Origin: an uncultured Desulfovibrio sp.
GTDB lineage: Bacteria > Desulfobacterota > Desulfovibrionia > Desulfovibrionales > Desulfovibrionaceae
Direction of reading: 5' to 3'
Length of the DNA stretch: 64,000 bases
Assembly: GCF_902477725.1 (NCBI RefSeq)
Contig: NZ_CABSIF010000004.1
Span: forward strand, 1 to 64,000
A program made the position numbers and the translations under genes. Of this stretch, positions 1 to 6,275 are shown piece after piece (within the stretch, counting starts at the first letter, position 1; the number at the start of each line of letters is the position of its first letter). The notes under the pieces are model-generated. The model was not told where the DNA came from, did not search any database, and saw nothing but the letters and a program-made list of their open reading frames with translations.

Positions 1-527
1 TAATTTAAAAACTCTGATTTTAAAAATCTAAAGACAACCATAGCTATCTCCATATCCTCTCTTGCTCTCTAAAGCTATTCATAAGCCAGCCCTACAGCAG
101 GCAGCTAGCGTTGACCGATAAGGGAATGGAATGGTAAGATGAAAGGGTAGCAAAAGGATGGCTATAGGGTGGCTAAGGGTGGCCGGGTAGTTTAGGGTGA
201 AAAATGTGAAAGGCTTAGACGTCTCTCGTCCGTTGTCTTTCCCCCCATACCCTCTAGCCAACACTATAGCGCCGTCCATAATGCTATCCCTGGCAGCCTT
301 TGGGCCGTCTTTTCCCTTCCTAATGCAGGCCGAAGCGCAACCAATGCCAGCAAAGCGCCGTGGTTCCACAGTCTACATTGGATAATTAATCTAATGGGAA
401 GGCGGAAGGGTAGGCTGGGGGTTGGATTTAATGGCATGAATTTGCTAAAAGATGCTACGACGTGTTACGAGTTTTTTAATTCGTGTTACCTTTTGATTTA
501 TCTATTTGAGCCACTCATGGGGGATTT
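1..527. other. Region without a convincing gene at the left edge
   Basis: I see no gene that I can support here. Short open frames on both strands overlap around 79-385, but none has a ribosome binding site or a recognisable protein, so they may be decayed remnants. Positions 167-197 contain four GGG runs separated by 7, 5 and 7 bases, a pattern compatible with a G-quadruplex. The last 100 bases are AT-rich and lead into the ribosome binding site of the lipoprotein gene that follows. Confidence 0.5.
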
Positions 528-1028
528 ATGCGGCTTTCTTTTGGCCTTACTCTTGCTCTCTCGGTGTTAATGCTCTTGGGCTGCCATAAGCAAGTTGATT
601 ATTTCGGTCGTGTTGAGAGCACAGAACCAAAGGTAATAGCACTTGATTTTAATGCTCCATGGAAACCGAAGATTCAACAAGAGCTAATGAAGCACGGCTA
701 TAAAGTTCTAAATGTAGCCTCAAAAGTTCAACGTAAAGAACTAGACGACACTGGAAAAGCTGTGGATAGCTTCAATGTCAGTGAATCAAGATATATTCTT
801 TCTATAGATGCCCACTACTACACTGATGCAATGAATAGGTGTTTCGGGGGTGGGTTCAAGTTTGATTATATAACAGCTTCACTGATTGATACAAGGACTA
901 ACGAAATAGTAGCGTCATATAGTGATAGTGGATATTCGGAAAACTGCCCGCCTATGTCCGGTCATATTTTTGAAAATACAGCACTTATGGTGGATAAGGC
1001 ATGGGGACAAGATGTAAGCATAAAATAA
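528..1028 (+). CDS. Hypothetical lipoprotein
   Basis: The gene encodes 166 residues. The N-terminus is a short lipoprotein signal peptide: an Arg, a hydrophobic stretch and a lipobox ending Leu-Leu-Gly-Cys, with the modified cysteine at residue 19. This predicts a lipidated, membrane-anchored protein. The mature part is mixed alpha/beta in character with two further Cys pairs (the MNRCFGGG region and SENCPP), and I recognise no family. A GGGGG ribosome binding site precedes the ATG. It is followed after 19 bases by a second gene for a small exported protein, so the two may be cotranscribed. Lipoproteins are common accessory genes on prophages, for example for superinfection exclusion, but that role is only a guess here. 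Confidence 0.7.
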   Translation: MRLSFGLTLALSVLMLLGCHKQVDYFGRVESTEPKVIALDFNAPWKPKIQQELMKHGYKVLNVASKVQRKELDDTGKAVDSFNVSESRYILSIDAHYYTDAMNRCFGGGFKFDYITASLIDTRTNEIVASYSDSGYSENCPPMSGHIFENTALMVDKAWGQDVSIK

Positions 1029-1047
1029 GTTAAAGGGGGCGCATACA

Positions 1048-1314
1048 ATGAGGCAACTAATACTAACCTTAGCTTGCTCTCTGCTCCTCATAATTCCAAG
1101 CACTAAGCAGCCGCAAGCAGACGTAATGCAACCACCACCAGAAGCGCCACAAGATATAGAGGTTGTTTACTCTCCTGCTCCTGATGGCTTCCCTCAAGAC
1201 CTCTGGGACAGACTAACAGAAGAGGACGCGAGGGACGAGGCAGCAAAGCAAAGCAAACTAATCGCCCCACGTTTAGATACTTATCGAAAATCAGTAGACG
1301 GGTTATTAAACTAG
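1048..1314 (+). CDS. Small exported protein of unknown function
   Basis: The gene encodes 88 residues beginning with a signal-peptide-like segment: Arg at residue 2 and a hydrophobic core to about residue 17. A proline-rich stretch (QPPPEAP) and a charged, probably helical tail follow. There is no cysteine at a lipobox position, so it is probably secreted or membrane-tethered rather than lipidated. The ribosome binding site AAGGGGG lies well placed upstream. It follows the lipoprotein gene closely, an arrangement loosely like phage accessory pairs, but I cannot assign it to a family such as Rz1. Confidence 0.6.
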   Translation: MRQLILTLACSLLLIIPSTKQPQADVMQPPPEAPQDIEVVYSPAPDGFPQDLWDRLTEEDARDEAAKQSKLIAPRLDTYRKSVDGLLN

Positions 1315-1322
1315 AGAACGCT

Positions 1323-1541
1323 ATGGAACATAAAACCGCCCTTCCTCATTACTACACAGTAGCGGAAGCCGCTGACGTCCTTGGCTACGCCTCACCAAGC
1401 ACGATAAAAAACGGTTGCCAAAGCGGCAAGGTGCCTGCGTATAAGGTAGCCAAAACGTGGCTAATACCGGAAGAGTGGGTCGAAGAGCAACTTAAATTAG
1501 ACATAAAACCACAAGGAAACAGGGGTGTTGCAAGAAAATAG
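1323..1541 (+). CDS. Excisionase/MerR-type helix-turn-helix DNA-binding protein
   Basis: This 72-residue protein has the layout of the HTH_17 (excisionase family) fold. It reads YYTVAEAADVLGYAS at residues 10-24 (first helices of the winged HTH), then STIKNGCQSGKVPAYKVAKTWLIPEEWVEEQL, where the conserved 'G.(I/V)PA.K....W.I....' wing can be seen. Small proteins of this type act as excisionases (recombination directionality factors) or as transcription regulators of mobile elements. Its stop codon lies inside the first of several TAGCCGAT-type palindromic repeats, which are good candidates for its own binding sites. It lies 8 bases after the preceding gene. Confidence 0.75.
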   Translation: MEHKTALPHYYTVAEAADVLGYASPSTIKNGCQSGKVPAYKVAKTWLIPEEWVEEQLKLDIKPQGNRGVARK

Positions 1542-1674
1542 CCGATAAAGGCTAAAAAGTTCTTGATCTGAATGGCCGATATCGGCTAAAAGGGAATCAC
1601 GCAAAGGGGAGTATGCCCAAAGCTGGTTCCCTTTTTCTTTTCTCCATATTTAGCCGATACAGGCTAAAGTTCTT
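1539..1674. repeat. Three copies of a TAGCCGATNNNGGCTAAA operator-like palindrome
   Basis: Copies lie at 1539-1559, 1573-1592 and 1651-1674. Each reads (T/G)(A/G)GCCGAT-AAA/ATC/ACA-GGCTAAA, an imperfect palindrome whose middle copy contains the perfect inverted repeat GCCGATATCGGC. Copies 1 and 3 also share the downstream bases AAGTTCTT. A related half-site palindrome, GGCTACTAGCC, lies at about 1986-1998 at the stop codon of the next gene. Spacing and symmetry suggest binding sites for a dimeric regulator, plausibly the HTH protein encoded immediately upstream. Confidence 0.6.
1587..1640 (+). terminator. Intrinsic terminator-like hairpin
   Basis: AAAGGGAA near 1588-1596 pairs with TTCCCTTT near 1627-1634, followed by a T-rich run (TTCTTTTCT). 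An internal smaller hairpin is possible. It closes the transcription unit ending with the excisionase-like gene. Confidence 0.5.
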
Positions 1675-1804
1675 TCTCATAGGGCACACGGTTCACCAAA
1701 GACCACCACGCCCCACCGCTGACACCGAAAGGAACGGACACAGGGCGGGCCTATAGAGAGCGAAAGAAAAACAACGAAACACACTCGCACACAGGAGTTT
1801 GCAT

Positions 1805-1996
1805 ATGATTGATACGCACATTCTTTTTCTGCTTGAGTACCCGCAAAGGCACGATGCTGCTGCTTGCTATGCTGACGGAAAGCTTCGTGCATTGCATGTT
1901 TACACCGAAAGCAAAGACGGCAAGCTAGAATTTCATCGGTGCTGGGAAGAAATAGAACCAACTTTGGCAGCCGTAAGGGCATGGCTTGGCTACTAG
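1805..1996 (+). CDS. Small hypothetical protein
   Basis: I chose the ATG at 1805, seven bases after the AGGAG at 1793-1797. A TTG two codons upstream is in frame but too close to the ribosome binding site. The 63-residue product is acidic and soluble, with beta-rich character (HILFLLEYPQRHDAAACYADGKLRALHVYT) followed by a helical C-terminus (EIEPTLAAVRAWL). I recognise no family. The stop codon overlaps a GGCTACTAGCC palindrome related to the upstream operator-like repeats. A small AGCCC-GCATA-GGGCT hairpin follows at 2011-2025. Confidence 0.5.
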   Translation: MIDTHILFLLEYPQRHDAAACYADGKLRALHVYTESKDGKLEFHRCWEEIEPTLAAVRAWLGY

Positions 1997-2046
1997 CCGA
2001 TTTTGACAACAGCCCGCATAGGGCTTACATATGAGGCACAAAGGCC

Positions 2047-2190
2047 ATGCTAAAACGCCTTGCAGACTGGCTTGAAAAATTGAGCGTTGCGGCCCTTGCC
2101 GTGGGCTTGTTTCAGGGTAAAACCGCAGCCGTAGCCGTGGGTGTTCTCGCCTTGCTCGGTTGCTTATGGCTGACAAAGAAAAGGGGGTAA
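2047..2190 (+). CDS. Small membrane protein (47 residues)
   Basis: A short frame starts at ATG 2047 and ends at 2190. It encodes an amphipathic basic start (MLKRLADWLEKL), a hydrophobic Ala/Val/Leu-rich segment from about residue 27 to 43, and a basic tail ending in Lys-Lys-Arg-Gly. This is a single-pass membrane peptide by appearance. A GAGG sequence nine bases before the ATG could serve as ribosome binding site. Such peptides in prophages may be holin-like or regulatory, but nothing specific identifies it. Confidence 0.45.
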   Translation: MLKRLADWLEKLSVAALAVGLFQGKTAAVAVGVLALLGCLWLTKKRG

Positions 2191-2194
2191 TTAA

Positions 2195-2296
2195 ATGGCA
2201 GCTTATGTTTTAACAACACTCTTGATTATTGCCGTTACCTGCCTTGGATTGTATGTAGCCAAGAAAGAACGTCAGGAAAAGAAGACACACAACTAG
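2195..2296 (+). CDS. Small membrane protein (33 residues)
   Basis: ATG 2195 lies five bases after the previous stop codon, and the AAAGGGGG run at the end of the preceding gene provides a ribosome binding site. The peptide has one hydrophobic segment (residues about 4-21) and a strongly basic tail (KKERQEKK). A truncated paralogue of its end (LGMYVAKREK) is found at 2713-2766, in both cases directly before the same terminator-containing repeat, so gene plus terminator were duplicated as a unit. Confidence 0.45.
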   Translation: MAAYVLTTLLIIAVTCLGLYVAKKERQEKKTHN

Positions 2297-2363
2297 CAGA
2301 AGATAAACAAACGAAATTGAAAGGCCGCTCTGGTTAAATCCGGGGCGGCTTTTTTGTTTTTCT
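2291..2363 (+). repeat. Direct repeat copy A (about 73 bases) containing a terminator
   Basis: This copy runs from the AACTAG at the end of the 33-residue membrane protein through the terminator T-run. It is nearly identical to 2765-2836, with one transition in the stem (GGCGGC versus GGCGAC) and one T fewer in the second copy. Confidence 0.85.
2321..2356 (+). terminator. Intrinsic terminator
   Basis: AAGGCCGC pairs with GCGGCTT around a loop of about 16 bases, followed by six T residues and a further T-rich run. It follows the stop codon of the 33-residue membrane protein by 24 bases. Confidence 0.7.
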
Positions 2364-2377
2364 AAGGGGAAATTAAA

Positions 2378-2722
2378 ATGCAAATGTTTACTAGTGGTGA
2401 TGTTGAGATAGCGCAATGCTTTTGGGAAGAGTATTTAAATGTCCCAAAGGCGTTTCCAGCTCTTCAGGCGATACAAGAGAAGCATGGTACAGGGCAGCTT
2501 AGGCTACTCCTAAGGCATTACCCCTTAATACATGCGTGTGAATGTCTTTGGCAAAGTATGGTGCCTGACACGCAGCAGCATTTTGTTCCGTTTGATTGGT
2601 TGTTTATCCCTTGGTTTTTGAAAAACTGCATCATTCCTACCGATGGATATACTTACATAGAACCTATATCAGAAGGACAGATGCAGGAGAAAGTGAAAAA
2701 CTTCCTTCAACACTCGGCTTGA
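2378..2722 (+). CDS. Hypothetical protein
   Basis: The gene encodes 114 residues. AAGGGGA upstream provides a ribosome binding site for ATG 2378. The protein is soluble-looking and aromatic-rich (CFWEEYLNVPKAF, VPFDWLFIPWFLKN). I recognise no domain. It sits between the two copies of a direct repeat, as if inserted between a gene and its duplicated terminator. This is the organisation of phage 'morons', independently expressed cargo genes. Confidence 0.55.
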   Translation: MQMFTSGDVEIAQCFWEEYLNVPKAFPALQAIQEKHGTGQLRLLLRHYPLIHACECLWQSMVPDTQQHFVPFDWLFIPWFLKNCIIPTDGYTYIEPISEGQMQEKVKNFLQHSA

Positions 2723-2766
2723 CCCTGTTCGCTCTTGGTATGTATGTTGCTAAACGTGAAAAGTAA
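2713..2766 (+). pseudogene. Truncated remnant of the small membrane protein
   Basis: Eighteen codons in the frame CTC GGC TTG ... AAG TAA encode LGLTLFALGMYVAKREK, closely resembling the C-terminal half of the 33-residue protein at 2195-2296 (CLGLYVAKKER). No start or ribosome binding site is available, and its 5' end overlaps the stop of the preceding gene. It is best read as debris from a tandem duplication. Confidence 0.55.
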
Positions 2767-2836
2767 CTAGCAGAAGATAAACAAACGAAATTGAAAGGCC
2801 GCTCTGGTTAAATCCGGGGCGACTTTTTGTTTTTCT
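2765..2836 (+). repeat. Direct repeat copy B (about 72 bases) containing a weakened terminator
   Basis: This is the second copy of 2291-2363. The G-to-A change in the descending stem arm breaks one stem pair, so termination may be less efficient here. Confidence 0.85.
2795..2827 (+). terminator. Intrinsic terminator (variant copy)
   Basis: AAAGGCCGC and GGCGACTTTTT form the same hairpin as at 2321-2356 with one mismatch. Five T residues follow. Confidence 0.5.
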
Positions 2837-2846
2837 GGAGAAGGCT

Positions 2847-3077
2847 ATGGAAAAAATAACAATCACGCTTGATCTTACAAAAGAACAGGCAGAAGAAATT
2901 CTGTGTTGTATGTACGACAACGAAACAAGACAATACAAAAATTATGTTGCTATGCTGCACCAGTATGGGCCAAAGGCACTAAGAGATGATAATATAATTG
3001 CTCTTTGTGCTGATGTGTCTGAAAGAGCTTTAAGCTGGCACGATCTCGCTGAAGTCTTCCAAGAGCAGCTTCCCTAA
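2847..3077 (+). CDS. Hypothetical protein
   Basis: This gene encodes a 76-residue acidic, mostly helical protein (ITITLDLTKEQAEEILCCMYDNETRQYKNYVAMLHQYGPKALRDDN...). The ribosome binding site CTGGAGAAGG precedes the ATG. The first strand followed by helices recalls small phage regulatory or anti-defence proteins, but no family can be named. It lies between a terminator upstream and a pair of hairpins downstream, so it is probably an independent cargo unit. Confidence 0.55.
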   Translation: MEKITITLDLTKEQAEEILCCMYDNETRQYKNYVAMLHQYGPKALRDDNIIALCADVSERALSWHDLAEVFQEQLP

Positions 3078-3084
3078 ACAAAAA

Positions 3085-3136
3085 GGCTTGCCTAAAGCAC
3101 CACCTTCAGACAAGCCCCGGTCTATTGAAATAGACC
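3085..3136 (+). other. Two consecutive RNA hairpins
   Basis: GGCTTG (3085-3090) pairs with CAAGCC (3111-3116). Directly after it, GGTCTATT-GA-AATAGACC (3119-3136) forms a perfect 8-bp stem with a two-base centre. Neither is followed by a T-run. They may stabilise the 3' end of the upstream mRNA, or the second may be a protein binding site. Confidence 0.4.
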
Positions 3137-3177
3137 ACACTTTCACAAAACACCAAAAGCATAAACCAGAACGCCGC

Positions 3178-3210
3178 AGCCCGTCTAGCTAGTCCCTAGG
3201 CGGGCTTTTT
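3178..3210 (+). terminator. Intrinsic terminator
   Basis: AGCCCG(T)CTAG pairs with CTAG(G)CGGGCT, followed by a run of five T residues. It lies 100 bases after the stop of the 76-residue protein and just before the ribosome binding site of the next gene. Confidence 0.65.
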
Positions 3211-3235
3211 GCGTTTCTCTGGGGGAGTTTGAAAA

Positions 3236-3913
3236 ATGTACACTGAAAAGCAAATGCTGGCGGGTGAATGCACCCACTCCGAATATTGGAAACAGTTTGT
3301 TACGCGCTCAATGATTGAATATTGCATTGATAACTTCAGGGATAAAGTGTTGGAGTGTGAAAATGACTCCTTCAACAATATCCCGCTGGCTGAAAAAGAC
3401 CGGGCGGCGGCTCTCACCTCTTGCACTTTTCCGTTGAATACTTGGCAAGAGCTGAACGACAAAAAAGGCTGGCGTCCGTCACAATCGCAATATGTTTGCT
3501 GTGTATGCGCTGCTATGGCGCTTGCCCGTGAGTTTCTTCAGAAGCCAGAAACACCGAACAGTTTTACCCATATTGTGAATATAGGTCGGGGGCTAGATGG
3601 TTCTATATTCTGCCGCATCAAAGTACGCACAAAAGAAAAAGGCGTTTTCCTGAGTATCGTAGGGGTTGAAGGGCCACAGCGTAATGGAAATTGCAAGGGA
3701 GGTTGTGGGCAAATTGCAGATACCCTTGAAGAATACAATGACACCCAAAAGATAACATACGCCGAAGGATGGGACGAAGCATCTACGCTCATGTTTGTAC
3801 ACATCTGGAAGCAGTATCATCTAAATGATTTGACCGCTAAGGAAATTCCTGCTGATTCGTTAAAGTGGTTGTTTATGCGTCCTGAGACAACCGTTAGCCC
3901 TGCTTGGGTATAA
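3236..3913 (+). CDS. Hypothetical protein of the mobile element
   Basis: The gene encodes 225 residues. GGGGGAG upstream provides the ribosome binding site. The protein is soluble and Cys-containing (YVCCVCAAMA, GNCKGGCGQ), with no transmembrane segment and no motif I can assign. Its C-terminal half alternates beta strands and acidic helices. It is followed 20 bases later by an ArdA-type gene, so it may share a transcript and a counter-defence role, but this is inferred from position only. Confidence 0.55.
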   Translation: MYTEKQMLAGECTHSEYWKQFVTRSMIEYCIDNFRDKVLECENDSFNNIPLAEKDRAAALTSCTFPLNTWQELNDKKGWRPSQSQYVCCVCAAMALAREFLQKPETPNSFTHIVNIGRGLDGSIFCRIKVRTKEKGVFLSIVGVEGPQRNGNCKGGCGQIADTLEEYNDTQKITYAEGWDEASTLMFVHIWKQYHLNDLTAKEIPADSLKWLFMRPETTVSPAWV

Positions 3914-3933
3914 ACCACAAAGGGAGAACGAAA

Positions 3934-4467
3934 ATGAGCGAAGAACGCCGCATATATGTTGCTTCCTTGACTGATTACAATTCAGGAATTTTGCATGGCA
4001 AATGGCTTACCCTTGACGACTTCACAGACCTTGAAGACCTGCAAGAGGCTGTCGACAACATGCTCAAAGAATCCCCGATAATGAAAGAGACGGGGGCACT
4101 TGCCGAAGAATGCGCCATTCACGATCATGAAGGTTTTCATGGTTTGATTGAGGAGTATTCAAGCCTGTCTGATGTCTGGGAAATCCATGCTCTGCTTGAA
4201 GAACATACCGACAATGAAAATGCCTTGATAGCCTATGTAAACTGGGTTGGTGGAACACTGGCTGATGCAGTAAATAGGTTCGATGCTTGTTATGAGGGAG
4301 AATGGGAGTCAGAAGAAGCTTTTGCAGAAAATCTCCTTGAAGATACCGGGGTGCTCTCTTCTCTGCCTGATTGGGCGCAGCAATATTTTGATATGAAGAA
4401 GTATTCCCGTGACCTGTTCATGACTGACTATGTGTATACTGATGGCTTTGTGTTCAGAAACTACTAA
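3934..4467 (+). CDS. ArdA-family antirestriction protein
   Basis: ATG 3934 with AGGGAG eight bases upstream is preferred over an in-frame TTG at 3904 that overlaps the preceding gene. The 177-residue, strongly acidic protein has the ArdA signature: RIYVASLTDYNSGILHGKW at the start, EECAIHDHEGF near residue 60, and a long run of Asp/Glu-rich helices. ArdA proteins are DNA mimics that bind type I restriction-modification enzymes and protect incoming mobile DNA. This fits carriage on an integrated element. A terminator follows. Confidence 0.85.
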   Translation: MSEERRIYVASLTDYNSGILHGKWLTLDDFTDLEDLQEAVDNMLKESPIMKETGALAEECAIHDHEGFHGLIEEYSSLSDVWEIHALLEEHTDNENALIAYVNWVGGTLADAVNRFDACYEGEWESEEAFAENLLEDTGVLSSLPDWAQQYFDMKKYSRDLFMTDYVYTDGFVFRNY

Positions 4468-4498
4468 CCTGAGCATTAAACCACCAGCCACAACTATG

Positions 4499-4530
4499 GC
4501 CCGCCTTGGAAACACCTTGGCGGGTTTTTT
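4499..4530 (+). terminator. Intrinsic terminator after ardA
   Basis: CCCGCC and GGCGGG form a six-pair stem around a loop of about 13 bases, followed by six T residues and a second T-run. Confidence 0.7.
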
Positions 4531-4551
4531 GTTTTTTCAAAGGAGCGCCTT

Positions 4552-4749
4552 ATGGAGTTTATGACCATCGTGCGAAAGACAGAAGACACGCCTTGCGCTT
4601 TCTTCTTGAATGGGAAGCGGGTCTCTAAGAGCAAATTTGAATACTTTTATGGCATAGCCAACACCCTTGGGCGGCATTGTGACTGCCTACACACCACCTC
4701 AACTAAAACCACATGGCAGCACCGCTGCTCTGGTCGCATAGGAGCATGA
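4552..4749 (+). CDS. Small hypothetical protein
   Basis: This gene encodes a 65-residue basic protein, with AAAGGAG 7 bases upstream of the ATG. The first half (IVRKTEDTPCAFFLNGKRVSKSKFEYF) looks like a small beta-hairpin domain of the kind seen in phage-encoded regulators. The second half contains three Cys/His residues that could bind a metal (RHCDCLH), but this is speculative. Its stop overlaps the next start in ATGA. Confidence 0.5.
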   Translation: MEFMTIVRKTEDTPCAFFLNGKRVSKSKFEYFYGIANTLGRHCDCLHTTSTKTTWQHRCSGRIGA

Positions 4750-4853
4750 GAAAGTATATGCGTGAAATCATCACTACATTTTCAAACTGCCTCCTTTTGG
4801 GGGCAGTTCTGTTTTTGGGGCTGTTTGGTTGCATGCTCTTCCAGCCTCACTAG
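4746..4853 (+). CDS. Very small membrane protein (35 residues)
   Basis: The start codon overlaps the preceding stop in ATGA, indicating translational coupling. After a charged start (MRKYMREI) the peptide is hydrophobic to residue 32. It contains LFGC, which could act as a lipobox, although it lies later than usual. It is one of four tiny proteins in a row before the integrase. Confidence 0.4.
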   Translation: MRKYMREIITTFSNCLLLGAVLFLGLFGCMLFQPH

Positions 4854-4861
4854 GGGGAAGT

Positions 4862-4936
4862 TTGAAAAATGTAATAGGCGCAATCTTTGTTTATGGCTTC
4901 CTACTCTTTGAAGCATGGCTTCTTTGTCGCATGTAA
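4862..4936 (+). CDS. Possible tiny membrane peptide (24 residues, TTG start)
   Basis: The frame TTG AAA AAT GTA... encodes a hydrophobic peptide ending LLFEAWLLCRM. An AGGGGGAAG run ends very close to the TTG. The leader GGGGG(A)AGTTTGAAAAATGTA is the same as that in front of the gene at 3236, where the ATG is used. Here that ATG is followed directly by TAA, so a leader duplication is equally likely. Confidence 0.2.
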   Translation: MKNVIGAIFVYGFLLFEAWLLCRM

Positions 4937-4954
4937 TACGAAAAGGAGTTTAAT

Positions 4955-5077
4955 ATGGAACTCTCATATAATATTTCCCTGCCTTTTGATGTTGCACAGT
5001 CAATCACAGATCAACCGCTCTCAACCATAGTTGAGGGGTTCAACAGATATGCCACTGAGGAAATAGAAAATGACTAA
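4955..5077 (+). CDS. Small acidic protein overlapping the integrase start
   Basis: ATG 4955 is preceded by AAAGGAG. The 40-residue product is soluble and acidic (ELSYNISLPFDVAQSITDQPL...). Its stop codon overlaps the integrase ATG by eight bases, so the two are translationally coupled. The position directly before a tyrosine integrase would suit a recombination accessory or regulatory peptide. No homologue is recognised. Confidence 0.5.
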   Translation: MELSYNISLPFDVAQSITDQPLSTIVEGFNRYATEEIEND

Positions 5078-6083
5078 AGCAGGTTCAGACCTCCCCAAAG
5101 GAATACGCCCCCACAAATCTGGGGGCTTTATTGTTGATTTTACCAGAGACGGCAAAAGGAAAACCATAGTCTGCAAGACACCAGAGGAGGCCATAGCCCG
5201 CCGCCTTGCCCTCATGGAGGCTGCGCAGGCAGCGCCCAAGCCTCGCGTTGGCTGGACGCTGTTTGACGCCTACAGCCGCACCCACGCAATGCATTGGCAG
5301 GACACAGGAGGGGAGCAGGCGGCTACGATTAACGCCAGAACTGCAATGGATTTCTTCGGCCCCGACACGCCTGTAAAAGCGATCACCCCGGAACGCGTAG
5401 GCGATTACCTTGTCCACCTCATGCAATCCGGCCTGTCTGGTAGCACGGTCAATAGAAAGCTTTCGGCGCTCTCGCGCTGCCTCAGGACGGCTCAGGAGCA
5501 TGGAAAGCTTGAGACTCTGCCCAAGATGCCCAAGCGGCGCGAGGGTGAACACCGGATTCGCTTCCTTTCTGCTGAGGAGGAAAAGCGGCTTCTGGAGGCT
5601 ATAGAAGCCCTCGGCTATGGGCAGGAATTGTCTGACGTGGTTCTGTGTCTGCTCTATACAGGCTTTCGGCTTGGTGAGCTGTGGAGGCTGGAGGTCAGGG
5701 ACGTTGATCTGGTCAACAACACACTGACCACCTGGAAGACCAAAAGCCACCGGCCCCGGTCAATCCCAATTGCCGACAAGATCAAGCCTGTGATTGCCCG
5801 CAGATGTCAGGAGGTCGCAGGAGAAGGGCGTCTGTTCCCTTATGATAACCCGTGGATACGCACCCGCTGGGACAGAGTGCGGGAGATTATGGGATTGTCA
5901 GATGATGAACAGTTTGTGCCTCACATGCTGCGGCACACCTGCGCAACCCGGCTTGCCCGTGCTGGTATTGGAATGCCAGTTGTAAAAGAATGGATGGGTC
6001 ACGCCAGCATTCAAACAACCATGAGGTATGCACACTTTGCACCCTCTGATCTTACGAATGCTGCCAAAGCACTCAGCCTATGA
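5070..6083 (+). CDS. int: Tyrosine-type site-specific integrase
   Basis: This 337-residue protein has an N-terminal arm and SAM-like core-binding domain (about 40-165) and a C-terminal catalytic domain. The catalytic set is visible: Arg200 in YTGFRLGEL, His285 and Arg288 in HMLRHT, His311 in GHAS and the nucleophile Tyr320 in MRYAH. Enzymes of this family integrate and excise mobile elements, often at tRNA 3' ends. The gene points toward the tRNA-Leu 110 bases away, followed by a terminator, which identifies the tRNA as the probable attachment locus. A complete active site implies the element could still be mobile. Confidence 0.93.
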   Translation: MTKAGSDLPKGIRPHKSGGFIVDFTRDGKRKTIVCKTPEEAIARRLALMEAAQAAPKPRVGWTLFDAYSRTHAMHWQDTGGEQAATINARTAMDFFGPDTPVKAITPERVGDYLVHLMQSGLSGSTVNRKLSALSRCLRTAQEHGKLETLPKMPKRREGEHRIRFLSAEEEKRLLEAIEALGYGQELSDVVLCLLYTGFRLGELWRLEVRDVDLVNNTLTTWKTKSHRPRSIPIADKIKPVIARRCQEVAGEGRLFPYDNPWIRTRWDRVREIMGLSDDEQFVPHMLRHTCATRLARAGIGMPVVKEWMGHASIQTTMRYAHFAPSDLTNAAKALSL

Positions 6084-6124
6084 GGTTGCATTCCTTAAAT
6101 CATGATTCTGCAACCCACATAACG

Positions 6125-6157
6125 AAAGCCCCTCATGAAAAACTCATGGGGGGCTTT
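6125..6157 (+). terminator. Terminator between integrase and tRNA-Leu
   Basis: AAAGCCCC(T)CATGA pairs with TCATG(G)GGGGCTTT around a five-base loop, ending in TTTATGTTT. The symmetry would let it stop transcription from either side. Confidence 0.65.
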
Positions 6158-6179
6158 ATGTTTCGCTTGTGTATCAAGC

Positions 6180-6215
6180 ATTTGCGGCTTTTGGTGCGAG
6201 AGGGGGGACTTGAAC
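6180..6215. other. Probable attachment site at the tRNA-Leu 3' end
   Basis: The element ends at the 3' end of the tRNA gene, where the acceptor stem and T-arm sequence (CCA end at 6192-6194) is the usual core for tyrosine integrases. The duplicate core is not found within 1-6100 by eye, so the other junction should lie upstream of the window. Confidence 0.45.
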
Positions 6216-6275
6216 CCCCATACCAAAGGTGCTGGATTCTAAGTCCAGTGCGTCTACCAATTCCGCCACTCTCGC
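6192..6275 (-). tRNA. tRNA-Leu (anticodon UAG)
   Basis: Read on the minus strand the gene starts GCGAGAGTGGCGGAATTGG and ends with the matching CTCTCGC, a discriminator A and an encoded CCA. The anticodon loop CTTAGAA gives anticodon UAG. The long variable arm and the GGTAGACGC D-loop are typical of tRNA-Leu. The 3' end faces the integrated element at 1-6191. Confidence 0.95.

Larger units (their letters stand above)
1..6191. mobile_element. Right-hand part of a tRNA-Leu-integrated genomic island or prophage remnant
   Basis: This stretch is AT-richer than the rest of the window and is packed with small genes of unknown function, each with its own intrinsic terminator. It also has an excisionase-like HTH protein, an ArdA-type antirestriction protein and a tyrosine integrase transcribed toward a tRNA gene. 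The integrase ends about 110 bases from the 3' end of the tRNA-Leu gene, the classical geometry for tyrosine-recombinase elements. No phage structural genes are visible. The left end, and the second copy of the attachment core, should lie before position 1. Calling it a conjugative element rather than a phage is not possible from this part. Confidence 0.75.

Noticed and set aside
79..385. Overlapping 96- and 62-codon frames on opposite strands
   Set aside because: Neither has a ribosome binding site, known motif or coding-like neighbour. I cannot support either as a gene.
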